A stretch of DNA of 64,000 nucleotides from Podocnemis expansa (lineage: Eukaryota; Chordata; Testudines; Podocnemididae), in the NCBI GenBank assembly GCA_007922195.1, contig ML681964.1:6838445-6902444 (forward strand), read 5' to 3'. This document shows, in pieces, positions 23,085 to 35,300 of the stretch. The position numbers were made by a program, and so were the translations under genes. Positions within the stretch are counted from its first letter, which is position 1; the number at the start of each line of letters is the position of its first letter. The notes below the pieces were generated by a model. That model was given only the letters and a program-made list of their open reading frames with translations. It had not been told where the DNA came from and made no database searches.

Positions 23085-23528
23085 CCCTGTTACCGGGCAG
23101 TTCTGGTTTCTGGGCAGCCAAGTCTGCCCATCAACAGCAATGCACCCTGAGCAAGTCTCTTAACAAGATAGCATATCTTATGCAAATAGGTTACACAAGC
23201 TGCCAATGAACTTGCACAGCCCAGCAATTAATAAACTACATCAGAAAAGCCCTAGCATAGAAAAGAGACTTGTTGTACAATGATAACTAGTGCCTGTAAG
23301 CGCTTGCTACGTGAGCCCAGATTTCAGTGGGAGTTAGGTGCCTAAGTACCTTGTCAAAACCTGGGAGTCTGATACATCCAAATAAGGATTTGCACATCCA
23401 CATTAGCGAGTTCATTTCACTTGTGGCAAATCCAAGGAGGACCATCTTTTGGAGATGTTTACATGACAAAGCTTTGCTCTGTTTCCTGACGGCATTTCCA
23501 ATGCATGGGCATAAACAGCTGCTTGTTT
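23085..23528 (-). repeat. Right arm of the 440-bp inverted repeat
   Basis: Reverse complement of 19597-20034. Nearly full-length pairing with few mismatches, from CACACCCTGTTACCGGGCAG to GCATTTCCAATGCATGGGCA. Confidence 0.9.
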
Positions 23529-23599
23529 CATAGCAAAAGCGGGTCTTGGGGCACTCGCTTGCACTTTTATTTGGGCAAATACCCGCTTGTAGCCTTTTT

Positions 23600-24600
23600 T
23601 GCAGCAAGGCATGCGCTTAGGTGGTGAGTGGACTGGTACAGATTATGGGCTATAGGGCCCCAGCATTGCCCCCTCCCACCAGTAATCCCCCCCCCCGGAG
23701 GCGTGCCTCCCCTACAGCCTAGGGCACTGCCTGGCTCGCTGTGGCCCAGCCAGCACTGGAGGGCTCTGGGGGCCACAGGCCAGCCCCTGGCCACTGGGGG
23801 AAGGGGCGGTGAGGGGCATGTGCAGTACAGCTTCCAGTGGGGCTCAGATGCTGAAGTACCGCTGGCGCTGGAAAAGACCCGGGGCTCAGTGCACCATGAC
23901 TTGGGGGCTTGTTGGCGTGCTGCCTGGAGGCAGCCCCAGGGCACAGGTGCTGGGACTCAGGGCTCGAGCCCCATAAGCCTAGTGACAGTGACGCCCCTGG
24001 CCTGAGGCCATATTGTATACCAGGCAGCCCCACCCCTGACGTGGCACAGTTAGTCACGCCATGCACCCCACTGTGGGTGGACCAGCCAGCCCAGGGGTGG
24101 GGGCAGGAGCGCAGCGCCTAGCTGCTGGGCTGGCCCACCTGGCCCTTTGGGGGGAGGTTGGGGGGGGGGGGGGCGCCCCCCCCCAGGGCGCGGGGGGGGG
24201 GGCCCACACCCCCCCAGCGAGGCGGCGGGGGGGGGGGGGGGCCACAGCCAACCCCGCGGCATGGGGGGGTGTACAGAGCCCCACATCTACCCCCCCCCCC
24301 GGCCCAGTGCCAGCAGGGCAGACAGCCCCACATTGCAGTGGGCCCATACGGCCATGCGGTAAGCTGCCGTGGGGAGTCAAGCAGCCTGATGAATCTGCAG
24401 TGACAGAGATTGCCGGTGGTTTCTGGAAACTCAACTGAGTAAATGAGTAGCAGCTGGGTTTCTATATTAATAGCAGCTGTGTAACTGGGGGGGGGGGTCA
24501 GACCCCCCCCCCCCCCCCCGGGCTGCAGGGGGGGTTCGCTAGCCCCCCACAAGGTGCAGGAGGCTCTAAGGGACGCAGAGCCTCCTGCACGCCTCCCTTG
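23600..24600. repeat. GC-rich, G/C-homopolymer region
   Basis: Many runs of 8-15 G or C lie at 24160-24300 and 24487-24520, with CCCTAAGCCTAGTGACAGTG-like MITE text near 23980. Long open frames here in several phases reflect composition. Potential G-quadruplexes occur on both strands. Confidence 0.7.
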
Positions 24601-27600
24601 TTGTGAAAAGCAGCACTGGAGCTAGGTAGTTTGGTGTCTGGGGTGCACCATAGCAAGCAACACAAGCCCCCTCAATCAAGCAGTGAAACAGCACAGCTCA
24701 CTACGGTGCCCAGGGCAACGCCCCGGCTGCCCCGTCCTAGTTACAGCTCTGGTGAAGGGCCAGCGCCAAGCCACCCACATACACAGTGTTGCCAATAACT
24801 GTAAACGCTGTAAATAAAGGACACACATTTCCTGCTGGCCAAACGCAAAAGGCACTAGCTGTAAAAGGTTCTTTCTCATTCAGCAACCAGCAGCCTTCTG
24901 CTGTGCGCCAGCCATCATCGCCTACCTGATGCCCAGGCACTGGCCTGGGTAGTGAACAGGAGCAGTGAGGGCTTGGGGGGGGGGGCGCAGCACAGTAACC
25001 CAAACCCAACGGCAGCTGCCCCATTGCCTTGCCACCTGCCCAGCACAGCAGGGAAGGGAGAACTGAGCCAAGCACACCTCCTTGTGTTTGCAGCACTAAC
25101 TCAAGTGTGCTGGCTAGCAATGGCGTTGGTCTGTGATGGCGGCTGTTCCGGGACACTGCTCAGGGGTGGGTAAGGAGACACTGAACAGAGCCAGAGGCAA
25201 GTCACACTGTGCGTCATGTCAGTGCAGAACTGGAATTGCTGCCAGGATTGCAAAACTCTCTGCATGTGTTTTTTTTTTTTTTTTGTGTTTGTTTATAACC
25301 CATATACCTGCCACCATGTGCTTACCCCCCACCTTGCTGAGTGGGGGGTGCCCCCCCCCCCTTTCCACTTAGCCTAGGACAGGGCTAGACTGTTTCTTTG
25401 TAGCAGAGGCCCGAGTGATTGGTACAATAAGCTGCCTGCAATAGCGGGATGAACCAGGTTGGATTAACAAAAGGTCTTTAAGGGCTGCATCCCTGGACTG
25501 GGGCTTAGAGGAGCCAGCACAGCCCCATAAAAATGCAGCCCTGTGCGCTGCCAGCAACTGGCCAAGGCATCCTTCCCTGCTCTGCCTGTGCTGGGGATGG
25601 GGTAAGGGAGAGGAAGGGTGTCCCTGCCCCAGGTGTGCTGCACTGCTGGCCTGCACATGCTGCCCAACTGGGTGCCCTGCCCCGTCTCAGGCACAACCCC
25701 CCCCCTCCAGCCAGGATTAGTGATGCCCCACCCCAATGCCAGCCTGGCCAAATAGCACTCCCAAGAAAGGTGGCCAGGTCTGCTCCTGAAGCACTGTACT
25801 GTTCCCTCGACCACCCCAGCTGGATGGGCTGCTCTGCACTGGCACTACAGGATCACACCAAGGACCCCTCCCCCCTGATGCTGAGCGCTGGCCTGCCCCG
25901 TGCCGTGGGAAACTCAGCCAGCACAAGCCCCATCCAGCATGGTCAAGCACCACCTTGCCCCTAGGCTGGCCACCAGCCATAGTGTGGCCGGGGCTCACAA
26001 ATGTTGGCAGCATGGGGTCCAGGATCTACCCCTGGAACAAACTAGCCTCCCCAACAGTGGCTCCTCCTGCTGCTGCACCCAGCATCTGAGCATTCGCAGG
26101 GGGAAAACGCTCAGCAGGCTCCTTACTGCTTCCTCGGGGGCAGAGGGGATGCAACCAACACCCCATCTTATTGGGCATCCCTGGGCCCCGCTCCTGCCTG
26201 TGGGTGATGCCCTACCGCTCTTCTCCCAGCCGTCTCCATTTCCAAAGCCCACGTGTCCCAAAGTGCACCATGCTATGATTATGTTATTGTGTTGTTTTAG
26301 TGACATCAGTACAAAGATTGTCAGTTAAAAAAGAAACTCACCTTCAGTTCTTCATGGCAGTAAAAACTAAAATGATTAGTTGGCAGCTCTGCACAGGGAG
26401 ATTTCCCTCATCCCCCCCCCCTCTGCAGTTAGAGTGGCACTGGGCTGGGGTGGAGACACGTAAGTGCAGGAGGGGGGGCAATGCGGAAGGCATGGAGCAG
26501 TGTCACCCCCAGCACCCCACCCCACGATGTCCCTCTTCCCCTCAAGTTGGGGGGGGATGTGAGGACTCTCCTGTCTTTGGTCTGTGCGATCCAGTGACTG
26601 GCACCAGGGTTGAGCTAGATCCAAGCTGGCAGGTGTCTGCAGGTAGGGCTCACATAAGTGCAGCATTGAGTTGGAAGGATCCACCATGAAATTAATAACT
26701 GCCCAACTACAATTAACACCCTAGTGGTAGCGCCCACTGCACATTTGCTACTGCCCAAAACAGAGGCATGCTTAGATGTGTCTGCTCTAAAAGGCATCTA
26801 TAATTAACTAGCCCAGAGTGGTGCCAAGTTGCACTGTTATGGCCGTGTAGCAAACTAGCCGCCAGGGAGAGCTCATAGAAACTACTGTATATCAGCAGCT
26901 TAGTAAGAGAGAGCTGCCAAAGGTACTGGGGATAGTGGCAATGAGCTCTTTGGGTCAGTCACCCAGGTCACTTTGTATAAGGGAACGTACAGAAAAAAAG
27001 GCTACTAAGTGGAAATAATACTAATGGAAAAGCAACCACAGCAAGTAAGTCCTGAGCTAAGGAGATGAACAATAAGGAAAGCTGGGGGCTGGGGTGGGAA
27101 GGAAGTAGAAAAAGTGAATGAGAAGTGGAGAGAATACATCTGTTTGGAAATAATTGCAAGCAAAGCTGGGACTTGGAGCAGGGTATGAACTAGGGGCCCT
27201 GGATGCACAGGACAGCATGCTTGCCCACCTCCCCCACACACAGATGATCATTTAGGCATCTTCCGTGCTCAAGCCCCTACACAACACAAACCTTTAGTCT
27301 TAATTATTTCAAAGTGCACATGGCCACAGCCCTGTGTAGCTATCTGAATCACTATACTCTTCACACATGATGCACAGTGGTGCCACTTCTGCATTTGGAG
27401 CAGGGTTGGGAAATGAAGAAAAAGATCTTTAAGCCACTTTTGTGCTCCCGTGGTTTTAAAGCATACAGCCTCTCCAGCACACAGTCAGACAGAGCAGCAC
27501 CCAAGAATAGCTACACTGCACCCTGACCATGCCTCACTCGATCCTCTACTCTGGAACCACAGCAGAACCCCTACAGAGCTTCAACACCCATTTGCGATAT

Positions 27601-28209
27601 AATGAAGAGGCTGTATCTGCCCAATGTAAAGTCCATTTAAGCCGCAAGCAGCCAAGCTTGCATTTAATTGACTTTTTTAAACAAAGCCAGGTTTGAGTCT
27701 TATGAGCACCCAAAAACTATAACATACTTTTTCCTATCTTAACCTAACTAATAAGAGCCTTTATGGTTTTCCCTTACATAAACACAAACACACACACACA
27801 CACACACTTTGAACTGAAAATAAGCATGATCAATTACAGCACAAAAGGTAAACTGGAAATTAAGTCAAGTGTTTGAAAAGAGGGGAAGTACATTATCACA
27901 ACCCTGACTACAACATGACCACCCCACTGCATGACTTCAGTGCATTAAGTTGCAACTTCCACGAGTCAGAGCAGGTTTTAACATTTTGCTTCTCCTCTAT
28001 CTTCTCCATCACAGAAATGGTGACTAGTGACGTTACTTGAGATCAGTTTATTAAGACAGGAAACCCTCAGAAGAGTCAGTCTGCAATCACTTTGGACCTA
28101 AAAAGGAATTTGAAGATCAAGAGCTTGGAAAGCTCATCAGGAGTCAGATACAACTATTACTTCCACTGAATATTTTTAGTAGATCTTTAACAATTAATTA
28201 ACCCACAAG
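24601..28209. other. Intergenic between NR1D2 and the next gene, nothing recognised
   Basis: Mixed GC-rich (to about 26700) then AT-rich sequence. Poly-T at 25268-25284 and (CA)n at 27788-27806 are simple repeats. No THRB exon or RNA gene was seen. Confidence 0.5.
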
Positions 28210-28229
28210 ACAGGTGGTTAGAAATAATC

Positions 28230-28235
28230 TTTATT
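28230..28235 (-). promoter_or_regulatory. Candidate distal polyadenylation signal AATAAA
   Basis: AATAAA on the minus strand is followed within about 25 bases by CTGTCTTGTGGG, a GU-rich downstream element. It would give NR1D2 a 3' UTR of about 3.9 kb. Confidence 0.4.
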
Positions 28236-28829
28236 CTCCATACCTCCCGTACAGTTTTCAGATGATGGTTCAGAAACATAAGATGAGATACTATACCCTT
28301 GTCAATTTATATTTTAATAAAAAATTGTACCCAGGTATTGACTACACTCTTAGATGTGTTCCTTCTAAAAAAGTACCATGTATTTCTTTAGTCATGCATT
28401 GAACAATTGGAAATCAGAATTTTGGACCAACTGAACGCAAGATCCTCATTGTAAGGGGCACTGTCAACTGGGAATCTGGTTAGTTTCTCAAAGTAAGTTC
28501 TTATCCGGCTCCCTGCCTATTTTGTGGGACTTAAGTCACTTCCTCCCTACCCCCATGATGCTGTGAGTCTCCCATAAATGAAGCGAGCACTTCCCAGGGC
28601 CCAGCCCTAAGGCTAGGATTGTGCAATGAACTCCATTTAGGCCCCCTCCTGTACCTGCACAGTCCACCAGAGCCACAAAGATTCTGTGTGGGCACATTTT
28701 ACTGCATGGAAGAGGTCACTGTAGGACAGAAGCATCATTGGTGGCCAACAATACACAAAACATTGTCAAATTCACAAAGCGGCTATTTTTTTTTTCTGTC
28801 AATTATAGTGGTTTTAGTGTGTGGTTATT

Positions 28830-28835
28830 TTTATT
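28830..28835 (-). promoter_or_regulatory. Candidate proximal polyadenylation signal AATAAA
   Basis: AATAAA on the minus strand lies about 3.27 kb after the stop. The downstream sequence is less clearly GU-rich than at the distal signal. It is an alternative end for the NR1D2 transcript. Confidence 0.3.
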
Positions 28836-29511
28836 AGCAGCAGCAAATACAAAATTTTCAGGGAAGTTTGACAGTGCCCCTTTAAATTGTAGCTCTAGCT
28901 CTCCAGAATCTATATCCTGAAATGATAAGCTCTCCATTTACATTCAACAAATTTTAAACTGGAAAATCAAAGCTCATCAGTTGCTTTTGTGCGCAGTTGT
29001 CTCCCTGAGACTAACTTTACAGAAAACATACCATGTATCCCATTCAGTTACAAGGTTTTCTTCTTGAAATGCAGTGAAGAGGTTTTGAATTAGTTTTTAA
29101 ATTACAGAAATCTATTCATACCACTTGTAATAATAAATCATCTGCAACTACACAACCATTCATCCACCTTGCAGAAAAAAAATCAGTATTGTATGCACCT
29201 GTAAATCAGTGCCGCTCCACTGACCTTACATCAGCTGGCATCCTGATTTGTTGTGCCTTGACATAGGTAGTGTTCCTCCCCCACCCGGAGAGATCCACAC
29301 CAGTACGCAAACTGGCTGTTTGCTGACATAATGCCCATATTTTATCTTTTTTAAAATGCAAAATTTCATTAAATTCCTACTCTCTTACATTAATCTTTCT
29401 ACAATACCCCATTTACAGTACTTGTGTCTTGCATGAAGACTGTTACCTCAGCACTTAAGTGTATAACCAGTGACAGTAAAAGAATGAGCTCACAATGCAT
29501 GGCTAATAGGA

Positions 29512-29534
29512 TTTTTTTTTTTTTTTTTTTTTTT
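29512..29534 (+). repeat. Poly-T tract
   Basis: An uninterrupted run of more than 20 T, or poly-A on the NR1D2 mRNA strand, inside the presumed 3' UTR. It could be mistaken for a poly-A tail in oligo-dT priming. Confidence 0.9.
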
Positions 29535-31530
29535 AGTTTAGTTATGAAGTTCACAATATATGAACCATTTTGAGAAGGGCTTTTTCTTTTTAATCAATCC
29601 TGTTTGCATGAAGGGTGGGGCTAGCTGATATGAATTCTGTTGGCAATACATGCAGAAAGATTCCATTCAAATGAAATTGCACAAGTCAGAATATCTAGCT
29701 AGATGCATATATGTTGAACCTAACTAAAATTTTAATAAGCACTTTACATAGTCCTGGTTATACATTCCTAAAGGCTTAATGATAAAACTTTTAGAAGAAA
29801 TATAGAGAGAGATATAGATTAGGCAAGGAGGTCTCTGTAACAGGCCAAAATTCAGCTATCACTTGGATCTTCCACTTTTGAAATAGGGTCTACAAAGGAG
29901 TCACCTTTACTACTTGCAGAAACAGAAGACAAACACCCTTATGTCCTTTCATAAATTTTAGCATACAAAATTCAGTGAAGCTCGCAGTAATGTTGGCATC
30001 ATGCAGCATGTTACAGGAATTAGGGGGGAAATGACCCAGAAGTGTGATCTACAGAAAACATTTTTAAAGGAGGGGGGAGGGGGCATTATCCAATGGTTGC
30101 AGCAGCTGAAAACAGGAAGGCTCTGAGCCCATTCACTGAGGAGGAAAAGGAGCAACTTGGAAAGGCTATGCAAAGAAAGGACACAGTTGCACTCTTTCCA
30201 AATGCCTTTTAGTTTGACTCCCTTGCCCTTCCTTGGGCTCTCTGCTTAAAAAATGATGGCCCAATATCCTTGCTGCAATGCAAACCAAACCCTTCTCCCC
30301 CCCGCTGTTACTGGCAGCACTACCATTGACTTGTATGGCACAGATGGGGTCTCCAGGGCCTGATTCAAATCCCACTGAAGTCATCAGGATATCTTATACT
30401 GACTTGAATTTGCTTTGAAGCAAATCCACAGGGTTTTGACACTGTAAGGCTAATGCGAGTTCTGCCACCAGAAGGTTTGCAGGATTGTGCCCTTACACAG
30501 GACAACAGCCCTTGAGCAACATTCCTCTTATCAGTAGACAGCAGTTAGTGTTACACAATTTGAAGGTCTGAAGGATCAACTTTGAATACAAGTCAAACAT
30601 GAAGGTAAAGAGGAAATATTCCTTTCCCCTATTATGCAACAGTAACATGACTAACAGTTAACATTACTGCTTTGGCATTTAAAATCATATGTCTGTGATA
30701 TCACTTCCTGCTATAACAGAAGAAACCCAACTCCATAAACTTTCCAGGATGGAAAGCAGCAGAGTACAAAACAGACCCTCAAAGTTTGGGAATTTCTGTG
30801 TCTGGGATAAAACAGATCCCCAAGCCCCCCAAAAAACTGTTTTGTTAAGCGAGTCATGATATCCAGCAATCCAGTGCACCTGTTCTGCGTACCCAAAAAT
30901 GTTATTTTAAGAATCATACAGCTCCAATATTTATATGCATAATAAGGAGAGGGGAAAATAACATGAACAGACAAAGATGTCTCACATTTATGTATTCAAA
31001 TCATATTTAGCAGTCAAGTAGCAAATTGATGTAGTGTAAGAAAGAAATGGTCACAGAACACACATAAAAAGAAACCCCAAACAAACTTGCAATCAAGTTA
31101 TCAGATGGATCCATTTTTCCTGAAATTTTCCTTGATTCTTGAGGAGGAAATTGATGGATTTTGTTACTCATCCTGTAGTCTGCTGAAGGCTTGAACTGCA
31201 GACTGCAGCTTTTCAACCACTATCAGCACTACATAAGAACCTCAGTGGCAACAAATCATCTCTTTCAGTTAGTAGTTTGAGCAAAGCATTATAAAGTTGT
31301 ACCTGCCTTCGATGCTGGTGTCACAGTACTTCTTATAGTAACAAATATAGCATATTAATGCATATTTGTTGTTTTCTAAAAATTATAAATGGTCAGATAA
31401 TTAGTTCAGCAATACGCAAAGTGTATCTATTTGGTTCTTTCCATAGATCACCTGCTTTTGCAAGTTTAACTCCTTCACAGTTTAAAATATTGTGAAGAAA
31501 TTATACGTATATAGTTTATGTAGAACAATT

Positions 31531-31537
<7 letters not shown>

Positions 31538-31578
<41 letters not shown>
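31538..31578 (+). repeat. (AC)20 microsatellite in the NR1D2 3' UTR
   Basis: About 20 uninterrupted AC dinucleotides follow a short TATATA run. In the NR1D2 transcript this is (GU)20, the type of tract bound by TDP-43 and CELF proteins. Confidence 0.95.
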
Positions 31579-31582
<4 letters not shown>

Positions 31583-32029
31583 TCTGTACTTCATGTAGTC
31601 ATAAGCATTCACTATGTATCAATTTACATTATATATACACGGTGTGTGTATGTGTACGAAACAACAGCATGGACTGAAAACATTCCATAAAATTTCAGGG
31701 AGTAAGAACAGCGAAACCATGAATGAATTAAGTGCTTTCCATACAAGCAGGATTACATGTGTTAGGTATGGGAAAAACCAACTGTCATCTCTTTCATTTC
31801 CCACAGCTATTATTCTTTCAGTCTGCACAAGAGAAAGCTGACAATTCTTGATGCTGAGTGAAAAACTTAACAGACAACATCCATTGATTCAGACGATTCT
31901 GGGTATCTTGGAGAACTCTGAATGCCACGCTGCTAATCACTGTAAGGACTCTTGCTGAAGTGTTACTGTGTGGTTACAGAACATCTACCATTCAAACTCA
32001 ATGAGCTTTTTTTCCAACAAGTTGTACAA

Positions 32030-32097
32030 ATATGTATAAATAGGTATTTTAGCACAAAATATACAGCTTAACAGGAGGCAAGTCCATGTATAAATAA
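32030..32097 (-). promoter_or_regulatory. AU-rich elements just after the NR1D2 stop
   Basis: On the mRNA strand, TTATTTATA (32097-32089) fits the UUAUUUA(U/A)(U/A) nonamer and starts 11 bases after the stop. A second CTATTTATA lies about 55 bases further on. Such elements bind TTP/HuR-class proteins and speed decay (established); their use here is inferred. Confidence 0.45.
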
Positions 32098-32107
32098 AAC
32101 TAAAGGC

Positions 32108-32304
32108 CTATGGGTGAACTTTAAAGGCCAAGAGTTCCTCAGAGTGCATGTTATTTAAAGAACGTAAGTCAGGTAATTTCAAAAGAAGTTTTGTAAAAAT
32201 AGAGGCTTCATTTGGATGGTTTTTCATAATTAAGGTCCTTAGTGCACGAATTAGCGTCTCCTGCAGTGCCTCCACAGAGTTGACGTTTTCTATTCCAGAT
32301 CGAT
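32108..32304 (-). CDS. NR1D2: NR1D2 coding exon 8, C-terminal LBD and stop
   Basis: The acceptor TTTTAG precedes 32304 and follows a long C-rich pyrimidine tract (32318-32328 on plus). The 197 bases encode [20 protein letters not shown] to LAFKVHP and the TAG stop at 32110-32108. His566 in [11 protein letters not shown] corresponds to the distal haem ligand. Translation stops where an activating receptor would have helix 12, explaining constitutive repression. Confidence 0.96.
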
Positions 32305-35300
32305 CTAAAAGGCAAGGGGGGGGGGGAGGGGAGAAAAAAAAGGCAGGCAAATATGGCTTGCAGCTCAAAACCACTTTACAAGTCAGCGGTCCAAATCAGC
32401 TAATATAAAAAGTCAGTCAGTCCAGATTTTCAAACAACACCTCAAGTGAGCCTCGCACATCCTTATTTAACTCTGATTCAACAAAGCTCAAAAGGTATGC
32501 AAGAAATTAGGTCTCTAATCTGCAAATCAAAGCACTTCAGCTTGTACTTTACTGAAAAGAGAAGGAGCTAAGCTCATGACTGAAGTTAAGCAGGTGCTTT
32601 CCCTTAATTGCATGATGAAAATGGCCTAACATTTTAAATGTGCTGAGCATCCAGCAGCTTCCACTGACTTTACCAGGAACCACAAGCACTTGGCACAGCA
32701 GAAAAATCACTCTCTCAAATTCTTAGACAGACCTATCTCTGAGAAAAAAACAACAAGGAGTTGTGTGGCACTTTAAGACTAAGATTTTTTTATTATTAAT
32801 TATTATTATTATTATTATTTTGAAAATCTTCCCCAAGGGGAAGCTAGTTGAGCCAAGTGTTTTGCTGCTCTCAGCTGCCACTGATTAACGGAAGCAGAGC
32901 AGACCCTAACTCCGGTTATAGTCAGTCAGCAAGCACTGGTAACAGACCATGGCAAAGGAGAATGCTGCTCTAGCACATTTACCTGATAAAGCTATCAGCA
33001 CCCTTTATTATTTTTCAGGAAAAATATTCCTCCCACATTCTGCCTGTCTCACATACAAAACATGGGTGCACAGCTTGCAAGAGCTCCTAAGGAGCCTTCT
33101 CCCACCCTTGCAAGGTTCAGGGATGGAACCACGTAGAAATGCCGCCCTTCTCTTGGGAGCATGAGGCCCACTCCCTCCCAGCTCTCTCACAGGGGGATGA
33201 GCAGAGAGGTGTGGCTTCTCTCATGTCCTCAGAATCAGAGGCAAAGGAAGAATAAATAACATCCCCAACCAGCTCCAGAAGCCGGCCTGAATCCTCCACC
33301 CTCCTGCTGGCTGGGTTATGCTTTCTTAAATATTTAATGTACCATAGCAGTGACAATGTGAAGTGATCAGATTTCTAACTGCTTTTTGTCAGGGTCTAAG
33401 TCAATCCCGGTTAGCTTCTAAATATTTTACTTTCCAAGCAGTTTGCCCGTAAAGGCCTCAGGTCAGGCAAGAACTACCATTTAGGAATGTAAATATGTGC
33501 TTAACTTCAAGCATGCTCCTTCCAGCTTTTCTGATTCCGTGGCTAAATCTGGACTAATTAGATGCAGTGTTTTGAACAGTAAATGCTAAGGGTGAGACAT
33601 TTCTCTTCAACATTTCCCTGTTTACTATGTGTAGCAGCTATTTTTAAGATACTTCAGTAGCTATAAAATGCAATTTCTTAGGCCTGGATACAGCATGGTC
33701 CATTAGCACATGCCTAAATTTAAGCATGTATGCCATAGTACTATGGAATTGGACAAGACTGATATGTTTACAGTAGGTGTGTTCTTAAGCATCTTGCAGA
33801 CTCAGGGCCTTAATTCAGTGAGAATTAAGATTTAGGATGTCAGCTACCTGAAACAGCAGCAAGCTCGATTTTAGGGCCAGAATGTAAATTCTCTTCTTAT
33901 ATTGGGAAGAATGGCATAATTCACCAATGGAATTACTCAACTCGGTAACTGCTCACCTATGCGAGGAAGGAGTTTATACCATGCAGCCCTCTGAAAATGA
34001 ACTGTCTGCCTGATGGTGAATTTAAAAGATCAATAACCTAGGAACTGTTTAGGGGCTCAGTCATACATTTCTTACGCACAAAATCTCCCAGCAACACTAG
34101 GAACCAATACTGGAAGTTTGGGATGTGGAATGACTGCAGCTTGAGGCCCAAGTCTCAACTTTCATATTTTAGGGCATCAGAAAACAAAATCTGATGGTCT
34201 TACAAGCATTTTGTCAAGCTCACAATAACCTAAAAGTGGCAGCTCTAGGCAAACTGGGTCAGATCCTACAGAGAACTGAATGTCATCAATTCCCATTGAT
34301 TTCAATAGGAGTTGAAGCTGTTCATCATGTTAGACATTTGGTGGTCTCTTCAACTACACAAAGTATGGTTCATGAGGCAGAGTAAATCCTATTGCTAATA
34401 CATGTTAAGATACAACTGCAGCCTTGAGACCTTACCAGAAAATAAAAAAGTGAAACTACTAAGCTATGTACCACACTTTGAAGATATCTCTAAGGTAAAA
34501 TCACACCTGGTTCTCCAATTACCCACACTGGTCTAAGTCGGGAATAACCTCACAGAAGTCACACTACACCAGCGTAAAACTGGCATAAATGAAGGGAAAA
34601 TTGGGCCCATACCTCCCACTACTGAACTGTTGCCAGGCTGCTGACACTTTTCTGAAATGGAGTCTTAATACACCAGTGAGACAGCAGCAGAAAAAGCTAG
34701 GTATTTTTCTTCTTTTAAATGGAAGTTTTGTGCCACAATAAACAGCAGAAAAGCCCCACGCATCTGCAAATCAGAAATGGTTTTTCACAGATGCAATTTC
34801 CCACTGGCCAGACCTGTAAAAGTCTGAACAGGCTGCCAGGAATTTAGACAAGGCCCTTAAATCCACCAAACCAAATTCAATAGGTTTGATAAATAAATTT
34901 TACAGGGATCTTCATTCTGACAACTATACTCCAAGTTTGGCAAACGTATAGATTAACTTTCTTTCCTTACCAGCAGATACCAGGACAACTGCTGTAAACA
35001 AACTCATTTCCTCATCACTGAGTTGTAGGGCATTTAGCTTCTCACTGAATTCGAACATTGAGTTGAGCAGATCGCCAGCTCCCATTGAATGCAGATCATC
35101 CACACTATATTTCTTTCCACTAAGAAAGGTGACCGTACGTTCCTTCGCGTCAAATAAAGATGCAAACCGTACCATTAAAACCTGGCAAAAGAGGGGGAAA
35201 AAAGAAAATATAGATAAGTTGTACAGATTTAAGAGAAAAATAAATTTTACAACATTCAAATCAGTTCATTCATAGTCCCCTGGCATCTTGACTAGAAACA

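Larger units (their letters stand above)
28210..32107 (-). other. NR1D2: Probable 3' UTR of NR1D2
   Basis: After the stop, the minus strand stays AT-rich and free of recognised transposons for nearly 4 kb, consistent with the long 3' UTR of vertebrate NR1D2 (family knowledge). AATAAA hexamers on the minus strand at 28830-28835 and 28230-28235 are the candidate polyadenylation signals. The second is followed by a GU-rich stretch. Which one is used, and whether both are, cannot be told from sequence. Confidence 0.55.

Noticed and set aside
22615..23163. 182-codon plus-strand open frame
   Set aside because: It crosses from the hAT element into CR1 and unrelated repeat sequence, so it is a chance frame.
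24050..24552. Overlapping Gly/Pro-rich frames of up to 144 codons
   Set aside because: They are translations of G and C homopolymers in every phase.
1..28000. Search for THRB exons, expected beyond the 3' end of NR1D2 from mammalian synteny
   Set aside because: No nuclear receptor DNA-binding or ligand-binding exon sequence was seen on either strand.
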